Shown here in pieces: positions 31,135 to 40,347 of a stretch of 64,000 nt of DNA. A model generated the notes under the pieces. It was given only the letters and a program-made list of their open reading frames with translations, searched no databases and was not told the origin of the DNA. Within the stretch, counting starts at the first letter, position 1. Every line of letters begins with the position of its first letter. The DNA is from JBDSKH01 sp050245915. Its GTDB lineage: Bacteria > Actinomycetota > Actinomycetes > Actinomycetales > Microbacteriaceae. The DNA is taken from contig JBFWWZ010000002.1 in assembly GCA_050245915.1 (NCBI GenBank), forward strand, positions 75,115-139,114, in the 5' to 3' direction. Position numbers and translations under genes: made by a program.

Positions 31135-32447
31135 GCTCCGACATAGTCCTCCTCATCATCGGCCTGCTTCTCACGGTGGGCACAGGGTTCTTCGTCGCCA
31201 GCGAATTCACGCTCGTCAACCTCGACCGCGCCGATCTCGAGGCGCGACAGGCTCGCGGCGAGACCATGCTCGGCCCCACGATCCGGGCGCTGAAGGTCAC
31301 CTCGACGCACCTCTCGAGCGCGCAGCTCGGCATCACGCTCACCACGCTTCTCGCCGGGTTCACGCTCGAGCCGGCGTTCAGTTCGTTCCTGCGCCCTCCG
31401 CTCACCGCGCTCGGGCTGGACACGCCCGCCGTCTCGGTGGTCGCCACCGTGCTCGCCGTGGCCATCGCGACCCTGCTGTCGATGATCGTCGGCGAACTGG
31501 TTCCCAAGAACTTCGCCCTCGCGCTGCCGCGGCAGGTGTCGAAGATCGTGATCCCCTTCCAGCTGGGGTTCACCACCGTGTTCAAGCCGTTCGTACGGCT
31601 GCTGAACAGCACGGCGAACGTGATCCTGCGGGCCATCGGCATCGAACCGAAAGAGGAACTGAGCTCCGCCCGCACCGCCGACGAGCTGAAGAGCCTCGTG
31701 CGGCGCTCGGCCAGCGAGGGCGCCCTCGACCGCGACACCGCGACCCTGCTCGCCCGGACCCTGGCGTTCTCCGACCACATCGCCGCCGACGTCATGACCC
31801 CGCGACCGCGGCTCGCCAGCGTCCGGAAGAGCGACAGCGCGGATGCCGTGCTGGCTCTCGCGCGCACCACCGGGTACTCGCGGTTCCCGGTCATGGACGA
31901 CGACATCGACGACATCGTCGGCATCGTGCATGTCAAGCAGGCGGTCTCGGTGCCGCGGGAACGCCGGGCCGGGGTCCCGGCGTCGGCGTTGCAGTCCGAG
32001 GCCCTCCGCGTGCCCGAGACCATGAAGCTCGACACCCTGCTCGGCGAGCTGCGGGGCAAGGGGTACCAGATGGCCCTCGTCGTCGACGAGTACGGCGGAA
32101 CCGCGGGTGTCGCGACGCTGGAAGACCTCGTCGAGGAACTCGTCGGTGAGGTCGCCGACGAGCACGACCGCTCGCGGGTCGATGTCGTCCGCAGCCGCAA
32201 TTGGCTCACCTTCCCCGGGGCCCTCCGCCCCGACGAGCTGCTCGAGCGGGCCGACGTGACCGTGCCAGAGGAGGGGCCGTACGAGACCGTCGCCGGCTGG
32301 GTGATGAGCGAACTCGGCCGCATCGCCGAGGTCGGCGACACCGTCGAGATCGAGGCGGGCGTGTTCCGGGTCGAGCGCATGGACGGACGCCGCATCGACC
32401 GTCTCCGGTTCACGCCGACCGTGATCGAGGAGCCCGCCGATGGATGA
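31131..32447 (+). CDS. CNNM/CorC-like membrane protein with CBS pair (hemolysin C family), long paralogue
   Basis: A 438-residue protein. An N-terminal CNNM transmembrane domain (about residues 1-190, with SEFTLVNLDRADLE and IVGELVPKNFALALP) precedes two CBS motifs (VMTPRPRLASVRK..., DTLLGELRGKGYQMALVVDEYGGTAGVATLEDLVEELVGE). A C-terminal CorC/HlyC-type transporter-associated domain follows. CNNM proteins are implicated in Mg2+ export. It is paired with a shorter homologue downstream (8-bp overlap), and such tandem pairs are common in actinobacteria. Confidence 0.85.
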   Translation: MSSDIVLLIIGLLLTVGTGFFVASEFTLVNLDRADLEARQARGETMLGPTIRALKVTSTHLSSAQLGITLTTLLAGFTLEPAFSSFLRPPLTALGLDTPAVSVVATVLAVAIATLLSMIVGELVPKNFALALPRQVSKIVIPFQLGFTTVFKPFVRLLNSTANVILRAIGIEPKEELSSARTADELKSLVRRSASEGALDRDTATLLARTLAFSDHIAADVMTPRPRLASVRKSDSADAVLALARTTGYSRFPVMDDDIDDIVGIVHVKQAVSVPRERRAGVPASALQSEALRVPETMKLDTLLGELRGKGYQMALVVDEYGGTAGVATLEDLVEELVGEVADEHDRSRVDVVRSRNWLTFPGALRPDELLERADVTVPEEGPYETVAGWVMSELGRIAEVGDTVEIEAGVFRVERMDGRRIDRLRFTPTVIEEPADG

Positions 32448-33480
32448 CTGGGCCGGCATCGCGTGGCTCTTCGGCCTGCTGCTCATCAACGCGTTCTTCG
32501 TCGGCGCGGAGTTCGCCGTCATCTCCGCGCGCCGGTCGCAGATCGAGCCGCGCGCCGACGCCGGCTCCCGGTGGGCGAAGACGGCGCTCTGGGCGATGGA
32601 GCACGCCACGCTCATGCTGGCCACCTGCCAGCTCGGCATCACCATCTGCTCGCTGCTGATCCTCAACGTCAGCGAGCCCGCCATCCATCACCTGCTCGAG
32701 GTCCCGCTCGCCCTGACGAGGCTGCCGGAGCAGGTGATCGCCACCATCGCGTTCGTGATCACCCTGACCGTGGTGTCGTTCCTGCATGTGGTGATCGGCG
32801 AGATGGTGCCGAAGAACCTCTCGTTCTCGGTGCCTGATCGGGCGGTGCTGATCCTCGCGACACCGCTGGTCGCGTTCGCCACCATCTTCCGGCCCGTCGT
32901 CGCCGCGCTGAACGCGACCGCGAACGGCGTGCTGCGACTCTTCCGGGTGGAGCCGAAGAACGAGGCCACCAGCGCGTTCACCGTCGACGAGGTCGCCATC
33001 ATCGTCGCGACCTCCACCCGCGAGGGTGTGCTGACCGACGCCACCGGCACGCTCTCGAACGCGTTCGAGTTCACCGAGAAGACGGTGCGGGATGTGGCGG
33101 TCGACATGGCGGCGCTCGTCACCCTCCCCGAGGACGCGGCTCCGAGCGACGTGGAACGGGCGGTGGCGCAGCACGGGTTCAGCCGGTACGTGCTGGTCGA
33201 CCGCGACGGGGAGCCGACCGGGTACGTGCATCTGAAAGACGTCATCGATCTCGATGACGACGAGTTCGACGATCCGGTGCCGCCGAAGCGGATCCGTCAG
33301 CTGATCTCGGTGTTCCGCGACCAGGAGCTCGAGGACGCGCTCGCCACGCTGCGCCGCTCCGGCAGCCACGTGGCGCGGGTGTTCGACGAGTCGGGTGCGA
33401 CGCGGGGGGTGCTGTTCCTCGAGGACATCATCGAAGAGCTCGTGGGGGAGGTGCAGGATGCCACGCGACGCCAGCCCTGA
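32440..33480 (+). CDS. CNNM/CBS membrane protein, short paralogue
   Basis: A 346-residue homologue of the upstream protein: CNNM domain (AEFAVISARRSQIE, LHVVIGEMVPKNLSFSVP) and a CBS pair (YVLVDRDGEPTGYVHLKDVIDL, VARVFDESGATRGVLFLEDIIEELVGE), but no C-terminal HlyC domain. The two probably act together in divalent-cation transport. It overlaps the PfkB kinase gene by 23 bp. Confidence 0.85.
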   Translation: MDDWAGIAWLFGLLLINAFFVGAEFAVISARRSQIEPRADAGSRWAKTALWAMEHATLMLATCQLGITICSLLILNVSEPAIHHLLEVPLALTRLPEQVIATIAFVITLTVVSFLHVVIGEMVPKNLSFSVPDRAVLILATPLVAFATIFRPVVAALNATANGVLRLFRVEPKNEATSAFTVDEVAIIVATSTREGVLTDATGTLSNAFEFTEKTVRDVAVDMAALVTLPEDAAPSDVERAVAQHGFSRYVLVDRDGEPTGYVHLKDVIDLDDDEFDDPVPPKRIRQLISVFRDQELEDALATLRRSGSHVARVFDESGATRGVLFLEDIIEELVGEVQDATRRQP

Positions 33481-34345
33481 CACAGCACGGGTGCTCGTCA
33501 TCGGCGAGGCTCTCGTCGACGTCGTCGACGACCAGGCGTTCCCCGGCGGAAGCCCGCTGAACGTCGCGATAGGGCTTCAGCGCCTCGGCATCCCGACCAC
33601 GCTCCACTCGTCGTTCGGCGCCGATCCGCACGGCGTCGCGATCGCGCAGCACCTGGAGGAGAGCGGCGTCTCCGTCACCCCCGGTACCGTCTCCGACCGG
33701 GAGACCTCGGTGGCGCGGGCGATGATCGCCGCCGACGGCGCCGCCAGCTACACGTTCTCGATCACCTGGGACCCCGGCCCCGCCGACACGGCCGGCTTCG
33801 CCCTGGTGCACACCGGATCGATCGGCGCCGCGCTCGAGCCCGGCGCGACCGAGGTGGAGACCCTGCTCGCGACAACAGACGCGCTCGTCTCCTATGACCC
33901 GAACATCCGGCCGGCGCTGATGGGCGACCACGCCACCGCGCTCGCCCGGGTGGAGCGGTTCGTGGCGCTCGCCGACGTCGTGAAAGCCAGCGACGAGGAT
34001 GTCGCCTGGCTCTATCCGGATGCCACGGTCGCCGAGGTGCTGCAGCGCTGGCTGGCGCTCGGCCCGCGTCTCGTGGTCGTGACCCGCGGCGGAGCCGGCG
34101 CCGACGCCCTCGCCGCCGCCGGGCCCGTGCACGTCGATGCGGCCTCCACCGAGGTGGTCGACACGATCGGCGCGGGGGATTCGTTCACGGCGGGCATGCT
34201 CGCGGCGCTCCTCACCACCGGGTTCGGCGATGTCGCCGGCGCGCTCCGCTTCGCCGCCCGGTGCGCCGGGATCACCGTCTCCCGGCCGGGTGCGGACCCG
34301 CCGACGTCCGACGAGCTCGCCCCGTCTTCCGGCGCCGATGACTGA
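33458..34345 (+). CDS. PfkB-family carbohydrate kinase
   Basis: A 295-residue ribokinase-type enzyme: N-terminal VLVIGEALVDVVDD and AFPGGSPLNVAIGLQRLG, then VSYDPNIRPALMGD, VKASDEDVAWLYP and VVDTIGAGDSFTAGML with the catalytic Asp. The substrate is likely a ketose or fructose-type sugar (fructokinase-like), which is not certain. The ATG at 33458 has RBS GGGGAGG. Confidence 0.82.
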   Translation: MPRDASPDTARVLVIGEALVDVVDDQAFPGGSPLNVAIGLQRLGIPTTLHSSFGADPHGVAIAQHLEESGVSVTPGTVSDRETSVARAMIAADGAASYTFSITWDPGPADTAGFALVHTGSIGAALEPGATEVETLLATTDALVSYDPNIRPALMGDHATALARVERFVALADVVKASDEDVAWLYPDATVAEVLQRWLALGPRLVVVTRGGAGADALAAAGPVHVDAASTEVVDTIGAGDSFTAGMLAALLTTGFGDVAGALRFAARCAGITVSRPGADPPTSDELAPSSGADD

Positions 34346-35153
34346 GTTCGGTCCCGCCGACGCGCGCCCGTGGATCGCCGTCCCCGGACCGGACGACGAC
34401 AAGTACTCCCGCGGGGTGGTGGGTTTCGTCACCGGGTCGGCGCGCTACCCGGGCGCCGCGGTGCTCGGCGTCGATGCGGCGCTGCACACCGGCGTCGGCA
34501 TGGTCAGATATCTCGGCCCCGGCCGTCCCACACGCCTCGTGCTGCAGCGCCGGCCGGAGGCGGTCACGGCCGAGGGCCGCGTGCAGGCATGGGTGATCGG
34601 CTCCGGACAGGATCCCGAGAACCGCGACGACGAGCTGCTCGGCCGTGCTCTCGCCCAGGACGTCCCTGTCGTGATCGACGGCGGCGCGCTCGACCGGGTC
34701 CGGGATGCCGTGGGTCCCGCGATCCTGACCCCGCATGCGGGCGAGCTGGCCCGCCTCCTCGGCGTCGAGCGCGCGGACATCGTGGCCGACCCCGACGGCA
34801 CCGCCGAGCGGGCCGCGCGCGAGTTCGATGCCACCGTGCTGCTGAAAGGCCATGTCAGCCGGATCGCCTCTCCCGAGGGTCTGCGTCACCGGGTGACGGC
34901 GCCGACCACCTGGCTGGCGACCGCGGGCAGCGGTGACGCGCTCGCCGGCATCCTGGGCGCCTTGGTGGCGACGCACCCGCGGGGGGATCTCGCGGATCTG
35001 GCGGCGACCGCCTGCGTGCTGCACGGGCTGGCGGGGGAGCGCGCGTCGCGCGGCGGGCCGTTCACAATCCTGGACCTCTGCGCTCAGCTCCCCGCGGCCA
35101 TCGCGGCGCTGCTGGTCAGTAGCGCCGAAGGCGGAGGCCTGCTGGTCGAGTAG
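34338..35153 (+). CDS. nnrD: ADP-dependent (S)-NAD(P)H-hydrate dehydratase
   Basis: A 271-residue ribokinase-fold repair enzyme that regenerates NAD(P)H from its damaged hydrate. Visible marks are GFVTGSARYPGAAVLGVDAA, VIGSGQDPEN, LTPHAGELARLLG and the nucleotide-site motif AGSGDALAGILGAL. The N-terminal epimerase domain found in fused NnrE-NnrD proteins is absent. The last 11 residues (SSAEGGGLLVE) are encoded by the adjacent palindromic repeat and are probably not part of the ancestral protein. It overlaps the kinase gene by 8 bp. Confidence 0.85.
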   Translation: MTEFGPADARPWIAVPGPDDDKYSRGVVGFVTGSARYPGAAVLGVDAALHTGVGMVRYLGPGRPTRLVLQRRPEAVTAEGRVQAWVIGSGQDPENRDDELLGRALAQDVPVVIDGGALDRVRDAVGPAILTPHAGELARLLGVERADIVADPDGTAERAAREFDATVLLKGHVSRIASPEGLRHRVTAPTTWLATAGSGDALAGILGALVATHPRGDLADLAATACVLHGLAGERASRGGPFTILDLCAQLPAAIAALLVSSAEGGGLLVE

Positions 35154-35176
35154 CGCCGAAGGCGCGTATCGAGACC
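35144..35176. repeat. Intergenic palindromic repeat, REP-like family, copy 1
   Basis: GGTCGAGTAGCGCCGAAGGC and GCGTATCGAGACC form an imperfect hairpin between the convergent nnrD and ABC ATPase genes. The block TAGCGCCGAAGGCG occurs twice here (35119-35132 and 35151-35164). Related sequences are at 40308, 45775 and 59209. It may act as a bidirectional terminator. Confidence 0.6.
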
Positions 35177-35907
35177 TACGGACTGAGCCGCGCCAGGAAC
35201 TCTCTCGTGCGCTCCTCCCGTGGAGCGCCGAACAGCTGCTCCGGCGGCCCCTGCTCGACGATGCGGCCGCCGTCGAGGAACAGCACCTTGTGGGAGACGT
35301 CGCGGGCGAAGCTCATCTCGTGCGTCGCCATCAGGATCGTGGCCCCGTCCCTGCCCAGTTCACGCACCAGTTCGAGCACCTCGCCGACCAGCTCGGGGTC
35401 GAGGGCGCTGGTGATCTCATCGAGCAGGAGCACCTCGGGCTCCGTCGCGATCGCCCGCACGATGGCCGCGCGCTGCTGCTGGCCGCCGGAGAGCTGGTCG
35501 GGGTGCACGCGCGCCTTGTCTGCCAGGCCGATGCGGTCGAGCAGTTCGAGCCCCCGCTTCTCGGCGGCTTCCCGTGCGACGCCGTGCACCTTGCGCAGCG
35601 CCAGCGTCACGTTGTCGAGCACCGACAGGTGCGGGAAGAGGTTGTAGTTCTGAAACACCACCCCGAACCGCGCCCGCACCGCGTCGACCTTCACCCGCGG
35701 GTCGCTGATGTCCTCCCCGCCGAGCAGGATCTGGCCGTCGTCGATGCGCTCCAGCAGGTTGAGGCACCGCAACAAGGTGGACTTGCCCGAGCCGGACGGC
35801 CCGATGAGCGTGATCACCTGGTGTGCCTCGAGCTCCACGGTGACGCCGTCGAGCACCAGGCGGTCGCCGAAGCGCTTCACGAGGCCGCTCGCGCTGAGGA
35901 CCGGCAT
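35176..35907 (-). CDS. Polar amino-acid ABC transporter ATPase
   Basis: A 243-residue GlnQ/HisP-type ATPase: Walker A GPSGSGKSTLLRCLN, Q-loop FQNYNLFPHLSVLDNV, signature LSGGQQQRAAIVRAI, Walker B VLLLDEITSALDPELV, switch His in MATHEMSFARDVSH. The ATG overlaps the permease stop (ATGA). It is the last gene of an SBP-permease-ATPase operon reading leftward. Confidence 0.88.
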   Translation of the reverse strand: MPVLSASGLVKRFGDRLVLDGVTVELEAHQVITLIGPSGSGKSTLLRCLNLLERIDDGQILLGGEDISDPRVKVDAVRARFGVVFQNYNLFPHLSVLDNVTLALRKVHGVAREAAEKRGLELLDRIGLADKARVHPDQLSGGQQQRAAIVRAIATEPEVLLLDEITSALDPELVGEVLELVRELGRDGATILMATHEMSFARDVSHKVLFLDGGRIVEQGPPEQLFGAPREERTREFLARLSP

Positions 35908-36764
35908 CAGAGCACCTCCCCGATCTGCTCGCGCCGCCGCAGTCGCGCGGTGTACCAGTCGGTGAGGCGGATCATCGGCAGCGCGAGCAGCACGAATAGC
36001 AGCCCGGCGACGACGAACGGCGTGAAGCTGGCGTAGTGGGACTGCTCGATCTGCGCCGCCCGCACTGCATCCACCGCGCCGAGCACCGAGATGAGGCCGA
36101 CGTCTTTCTGCATCGCGACGAAATCGTTCATGAGCGCCGGCGTGACCTTGCGCAGCGCCTGCGGCAGCACCACTAGGCGCAGCGTCTGCCCGTGCCCGAG
36201 CCCGAGGGAGCGTGCGGCGAGACGCTGGGACGGGTGCACCGCCTCGATACCGGCGCGCCACACCTCGGCGACATATGCGGAATAGGTGAGCACCAGCGCG
36301 ATGGTGCCGAGCAATTCGAGCGGGATGCGGCCCTCGGTGAAGCGGAGGCCGGGGATGCCGAAGCCGACCAGGTACAGCACGATGATCAACGGCATGCCGC
36401 GGAACAGGTCGGTGTAGCCGGCCGCGAATGCCCGCAGAGGGAAGAACACCGGCCCGCGCAGGGTGCGGAGGGTCGCGATCACGAGGCTCACCACCAGCAC
36501 CCCCGCCGCGGCGAACAGCAGCACGCGGATGTTGAGCAGGAAGCCCTCGAACACACGGGGGAGTGCCGCCAGCGCGACCTCCGGGTCGAAGAAGCTCTGC
36601 TGTACCCGGCCCCAGCCGGGCGCGTTCACGATCGCCAGCCACGCGATCACCGCGAACACGATCGTGCTGGCGGCGCCGATCAGCACCGAGCGGGTGCTCT
36701 GACGACGGCGGAAGGCCCGGCGATCCAGTTCGAGCGAACTGGGGGCCGGGCCTTCCGTGGTCAC
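35907..36764 (-). CDS. Polar amino-acid ABC transporter permease
   Basis: A 285-residue HisMQ-family permease with about five membrane helices. The GTDLFRG-type motif reads GYTDLFRGMPLIIVLYLVGFG. The ATPase-docking loop is AGIEAVHPSQRLAARSLGLG followed by LVVLPQALRKVTPALMNDFV. An extended N-terminal cytoplasmic segment of about 28 residues precedes the first helix. The start is GTG. It is 19 bp downstream of the binding-protein stop. Confidence 0.86.
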   Translation of the reverse strand: MTTEGPAPSSLELDRRAFRRRQSTRSVLIGAASTIVFAVIAWLAIVNAPGWGRVQQSFFDPEVALAALPRVFEGFLLNIRVLLFAAAGVLVVSLVIATLRTLRGPVFFPLRAFAAGYTDLFRGMPLIIVLYLVGFGIPGLRFTEGRIPLELLGTIALVLTYSAYVAEVWRAGIEAVHPSQRLAARSLGLGHGQTLRLVVLPQALRKVTPALMNDFVAMQKDVGLISVLGAVDAVRAAQIEQSHYASFTPFVVAGLLFVLLALPMIRLTDWYTARLRRREQIGEVL

Positions 36765-36783
36765 TTCGAAAGGTTACTAGCGA

Positions 36784-37638
36784 CTACTGCAGGACGGGTG
36801 CGTCGGCGGCGTCGGCCAGCCACTTGTCCGCGATCGCCTGCAGCGTGCCGTTCTCGCGCAGCGCGTCGACGGCGGCGGTGACCTTCGCGGTCAGCGGGCT
36901 GTCTTTCTCGAGCACCAGGCCGAACTCGTCGCCGCTCTTGCCGTCGGGCTTCGGCAGCTGGCCGACGATGATGCCGCCGTCGAGCTCGACGCCGGTCAGG
37001 TAGAACGCTGTCGGCAGGTCCACCACGATCGCGTCGACCTGTCCGGACTGCAGCGCCAGTTTCGCGTCGTCGTTCGTGTTGAACGCCTGCGCACCCGCGT
37101 CGGGCTGAATCTGCTGCTCGATCGCGTCGAAGCTGGTGGTGCCGACCGCCGCGCCGATCAGCAACGGCGTGAGGTCGGCGATCGACTCCGCGTCGGCGGC
37201 CGCCGAGTCGGAGGTGGTGATGACCACCTGGGTGGTCTCGTAGTACGCCGAGCTGAAGTCGATGTTCTTCGCGCGGTCCTCGGTGATCGAGAACTGCTGC
37301 AGGTTGAAGTCGAAGTCCTTCGGGCCGGGGGCGATCGCCTCGTCGAAGCTGGTGCGCACCCAGACGACGTCCTCCTTGTCGAATCCGAGCTCCTCGGCGA
37401 CCGCGTAGGCGATCGCGGACTCGAAGCCCTCGCCGGAGGTGGGGTCGTCGTCGAGCACCCACGGGTAGTACGCGGGCTCGCCCGTTCCGATGGTGAGCTT
37501 GCCGTCGGTGACGTAGCCGGACTCGTCACCCGAGCCCGATCCGCCGGAGCCGGTCTGGCATCCGGTGAGCGAGACCGCGAGCAGGCTCGCTGCGGCCAGG
37601 GAGACGACGGCCGTGTGCCGTGCGGTGAAACGTGCCAT
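36784..37638 (-). CDS. Polar amino-acid ABC transporter substrate-binding lipoprotein
   Basis: A 284-residue family-3 solute-binding protein. The lipobox is SLTGC (Cys27), then a Gly/Ser linker. The sequence KLTIGTGEPAYYPWVLDDDP, GFESAIAYAVAEELGF and DFNLQQFSITEDRAKNIDFSSAYYETTQ is typical of the amino-acid-binding group. It has a good RBS. It is divergent from the GT87-like gene. Confidence 0.87.
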   Translation of the reverse strand: MARFTARHTAVVSLAAASLLAVSLTGCQTGSGGSGSGDESGYVTDGKLTIGTGEPAYYPWVLDDDPTSGEGFESAIAYAVAEELGFDKEDVVWVRTSFDEAIAPGPKDFDFNLQQFSITEDRAKNIDFSSAYYETTQVVITTSDSAAADAESIADLTPLLIGAAVGTTSFDAIEQQIQPDAGAQAFNTNDDAKLALQSGQVDAIVVDLPTAFYLTGVELDGGIIVGQLPKPDGKSGDEFGLVLEKDSPLTAKVTAAVDALRENGTLQAIADKWLADAADAPVLQ

Positions 37639-37746
37639 GGGGGAACTCCTCGAGGTCAAGGCGGCGCGTGCTGTGGACACATTCTTGCGCGAGAACGGGC
37701 GCGCACGCGTCCCGGTTGCGAATCGTGACGCGGCTACCCTGGAAAC

Positions 37747-39039
37747 ATGACGGATGCTTTCCCGCGTTCGCGCGGCATCCGTGCGACCTTGCAGAGCGTG
37801 CTGCAGCACCCGATCGTGCTGTGGGTCGCGTTCGTCGCCGCGCATTTCGTGCTCGGGCTGCTCGGCCTGTTCGGCCCCGGTTGGCCGCTCGGCGACGTCA
37901 GCCAGACCTACCGGTTCTGGGTGACGACGGGGCTCGACTCGGGCATCTGGGTGGGCATCGACACCGTCTGGGTGTACCCGATCGTCGCCCTCGTCCCCAT
38001 GCTGGCCGCCCACCTGTTCGGCCCGGACCAGTTCACGCCGACCTGGCTGACCGAGGTCATGATCGTCGACGCGGTGGCGTTCCTGGTCATCGTGTCGTTC
38101 CACCGCGACCGGCGGCTGACCACGGTCGGCTGGTGGTGGCTCGGCTTCCTGCTGCTGCTCGGGCCGGTCGCCGTGGGGCGGGTGGACTCGATCACGGTGC
38201 CGGTCGCCATCGTCGGCGTGCTGCTGCTGGCGGCGCGGCCGGCGCTCGCGGCGGTGCTGCTCTCCGTCGCGACGTGGATCAAGGTCTGGCCGGCGGCGCT
38301 CATCGCGGCGGCGATCGTGACCATGCGGGAGAGGTGGCGGGTGCTCGCGGGTGCTGCCGCGGCATCCATCGTCATCGCCGTGGTCGCGCTGCTGCTCGGG
38401 GCGGGCGGCAACCTGTTCAGCTTCATCGGCCAGCAGGCGGGCCGCGGCCTGCAAGTGGAGTCGCCGATCGGCACGTTCTGGATGTGGGACGCGTGGGCGA
38501 CGCAGTCGTCGCGCAGCATCGTCTACTACGACCAGGCGATCCTGACCTATCAGGTGGTCGGGCCGGGTGCGGTGACCGCCGCCGCCATCGTCACGCCGGT
38601 ACTGGCGGTCGTGACCGCCGCGCTGCTCGTGCTCGGCTTCGTCGCGATGCGGCGCGGGGTGCCCGCCGCCGAGTTGCTGCCTCCTCTGACGCTGGCGATC
38701 ACGACCGCGCTGATCCTGTTCAACAAGGTCGGCTCGCCGCAGTTCGTGACCTGGCTGGCCGTCCCGATCGTGCTCGGCCTGACCGCCTCGGTCACGGGGC
38801 ACGGTGCGTCGTTCCGCGTGCCCGCGATCCTCGGACTCGTGATCGCCGGGCTCACCCAGCTCATCTACCCGTACCTCTACGACCAGCTGATCGGCCTGAA
38901 CTTCACGATGCTGCTGATCCTGTCGGCGCGGAACGTGCTGTACGTCGCGCTGCTGCTCTGGGCGATCGTCGCGGTCGTCGACGCAGTGCGGTTCGAGCCG
39001 GAGGTGACACCGCGCAGGCAGAGCGTCGCGGCCACCTAG
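37747..39039 (+). CDS. Polytopic membrane protein, GT87 (DUF2029)-like
   Basis: A 430-residue protein with about eleven membrane helices. The pattern of DLSQTYRFWV-like residues after the first helix (GDVSQTYRFWV), LGPVAVGRVDSITV, ATWIKVWPAALIAAA and FNKVGSPQFVTWL fits polyprenyl-phosphate-dependent mannosyltransferases of the GT87/DUF2029 type. It would act in the membrane on lipoglycan or cell-wall polysaccharide, but the acceptor is unknown. The ATG has a clear AAAC-ATG context. Confidence 0.75.
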   Translation: MTDAFPRSRGIRATLQSVLQHPIVLWVAFVAAHFVLGLLGLFGPGWPLGDVSQTYRFWVTTGLDSGIWVGIDTVWVYPIVALVPMLAAHLFGPDQFTPTWLTEVMIVDAVAFLVIVSFHRDRRLTTVGWWWLGFLLLLGPVAVGRVDSITVPVAIVGVLLLAARPALAAVLLSVATWIKVWPAALIAAAIVTMRERWRVLAGAAAASIVIAVVALLLGAGGNLFSFIGQQAGRGLQVESPIGTFWMWDAWATQSSRSIVYYDQAILTYQVVGPGAVTAAAIVTPVLAVVTAALLVLGFVAMRRGVPAAELLPPLTLAITTALILFNKVGSPQFVTWLAVPIVLGLTASVTGHGASFRVPAILGLVIAGLTQLIYPYLYDQLIGLNFTMLLILSARNVLYVALLLWAIVAVVDAVRFEPEVTPRRQSVAAT

Positions 39040-39050
39040 GCTGGAATGTC

Positions 39051-40310
39051 GTGACCTCCCTCTCGCCCGCGCGCACGCGGCTCGCGCTCCTCGCCCTCGC
39101 CCTCGGCGGGTTCGGCATCGGAGCGACCGAGTTCGTGGCGATGGGGCTGCTGCCCGACATCGCGCGCGACCTCTCGCCGGCGCTCTACGCCAGCTCGCCC
39201 GAGGATGCGCTGGCGAGGACCGGCGCGATGATCTCGGCCTACGCGGCGGGTGTCGTCGTGGGCGCCCCGACGATCGCGGCGTTCGCCGCCCGGTTCCCGC
39301 GACGCAGCCTGCTGGTCGCCCTGGCGGTGGCGTTCACGCTCGGCACCGTCGCGTCGGCGCTCGCGCCCACGTTCGAGCTGGTCGTCGCGGCGCGGTTCGT
39401 GGCGGCGCTGCCGCACGGCGCCTACTTCGGCGTCGCCGCGCTCGTCGCCGCCGGGCTGATGGGTCCGGGGAACCGCGGCCGGGGCGTCGCGTTCGTGCTG
39501 TCCGGGCTGACGATCGCGAACGTCGTCGGCGTGCCGCTCATCACACTGCTCGGACAGACCGCGGGCTGGCGCATCGCCTACCTGGTGGTCGCCGCGATCT
39601 TCGCCGCCACCCTCGTGGCGATCCTGGCCTTCGTGCCCGCGCAGCCGGGCGACCCGGCCGCCACCTTCCGGCGGGAGCTGAAGGTGTTCCGGCGGGTCGG
39701 GGTCTGGTTCGCGCTGCTCACCGGAGCGATCGGCTTCGGCGGGTTCTTCGCCGTCTACAGCTATGTCGCCCCGCTCGCCACCGAGGTGCCCGGCCTGCCC
39801 GCCTCCTTCGTGCCGTTCGCGCTCGTCGCGGCCGGCGTCGGCATGACGGTGGGCAACCTGATCGGCGGCCGGCTCGCCGACACCGGGGCGGGCCGTGCGA
39901 TCTTCATCTGCTTCGGCGCGTTCGCCGTCGCCCTGCTGCTGCTGGCGCTCACCGCGGGCAACCCGGTCGGCCTGTTCGGAGGCCTGCTGCTGGTGGGCGC
40001 CGCAGCGTCGGCGCTCAGCCCCGTCATCCAGACCCGCCTGATGGATGTCGCGGGCGACTCCCAGACGCTGGCCGCGGCGATCAACCACTCGTCGCTCAAC
40101 ATCGGCAACAGCCTGGGCGCGTACCTCGGCGGCCTGGTGATCGCCGCCGGCTTCGGCTTCGTCGCACCGACCTGGCTCGGGCTGCTGCTCTGCGTGCCCG
40201 GCGTGCTGTTCGCGCTGGGCGGCGCACTGGTGAGCAAGCACCTGCTGACGGAGACCGGTTCGATCCGGACGAAAGATCCCGACGACGGCGTGACGCCGCT
40301 CGGGGCGTGA
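39051..40310 (+). CDS. MFS transporter, arabinose-efflux/DHA1 type
   Basis: A 419-residue 12-helix protein. The start LALGGFGIGATEFVAMGLLPDIA and motif SAYAAGVVVGAPTIAAFAARFPRRSLL are those of the AraJ/YdhP-type drug/sugar efflux group. The second-half motif NLIGGRLADTGAGRA and AINHSSLNIGNSLGAYLGG agree. The start is GTG. It ends at a REP-like repeat facing the response-regulator gene. Confidence 0.85.
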   Translation: MTSLSPARTRLALLALALGGFGIGATEFVAMGLLPDIARDLSPALYASSPEDALARTGAMISAYAAGVVVGAPTIAAFAARFPRRSLLVALAVAFTLGTVASALAPTFELVVAARFVAALPHGAYFGVAALVAAGLMGPGNRGRGVAFVLSGLTIANVVGVPLITLLGQTAGWRIAYLVVAAIFAATLVAILAFVPAQPGDPAATFRRELKVFRRVGVWFALLTGAIGFGGFFAVYSYVAPLATEVPGLPASFVPFALVAAGVGMTVGNLIGGRLADTGAGRAIFICFGAFAVALLLLALTAGNPVGLFGGLLLVGAAASALSPVIQTRLMDVAGDSQTLAAAINHSSLNIGNSLGAYLGGLVIAAGFGFVAPTWLGLLLCVPGVLFALGGALVSKHLLTETGSIRTKDPDDGVTPLGA

Positions 40311-40346
40311 TCTCGATGTGCGGCTGCGTCGCTACTCGATCACCGG
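40308..40346. repeat. REP-like palindromic repeat, copy 2
   Basis: TGATCTCGATGTGCGGCTGC and GTCGCTACTCGATCACCGG form an imperfect hairpin and resemble the 35144 repeat (CGATAC-type and ACTCGA arms) in reverse. It starts on the MFS stop codon and ends just before the convergent response-regulator stop. Confidence 0.5.
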
Positions 40347-40347
40347 G

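Noticed and set aside
37632..38802. Long frames on both strands across the GT87-like and MFS genes
   Set aside because: Composition (Arg/Pro/Gly-rich, low complexity) marks them as high-GC shadow frames; the membrane-protein frames have starts, stops and family motifs.
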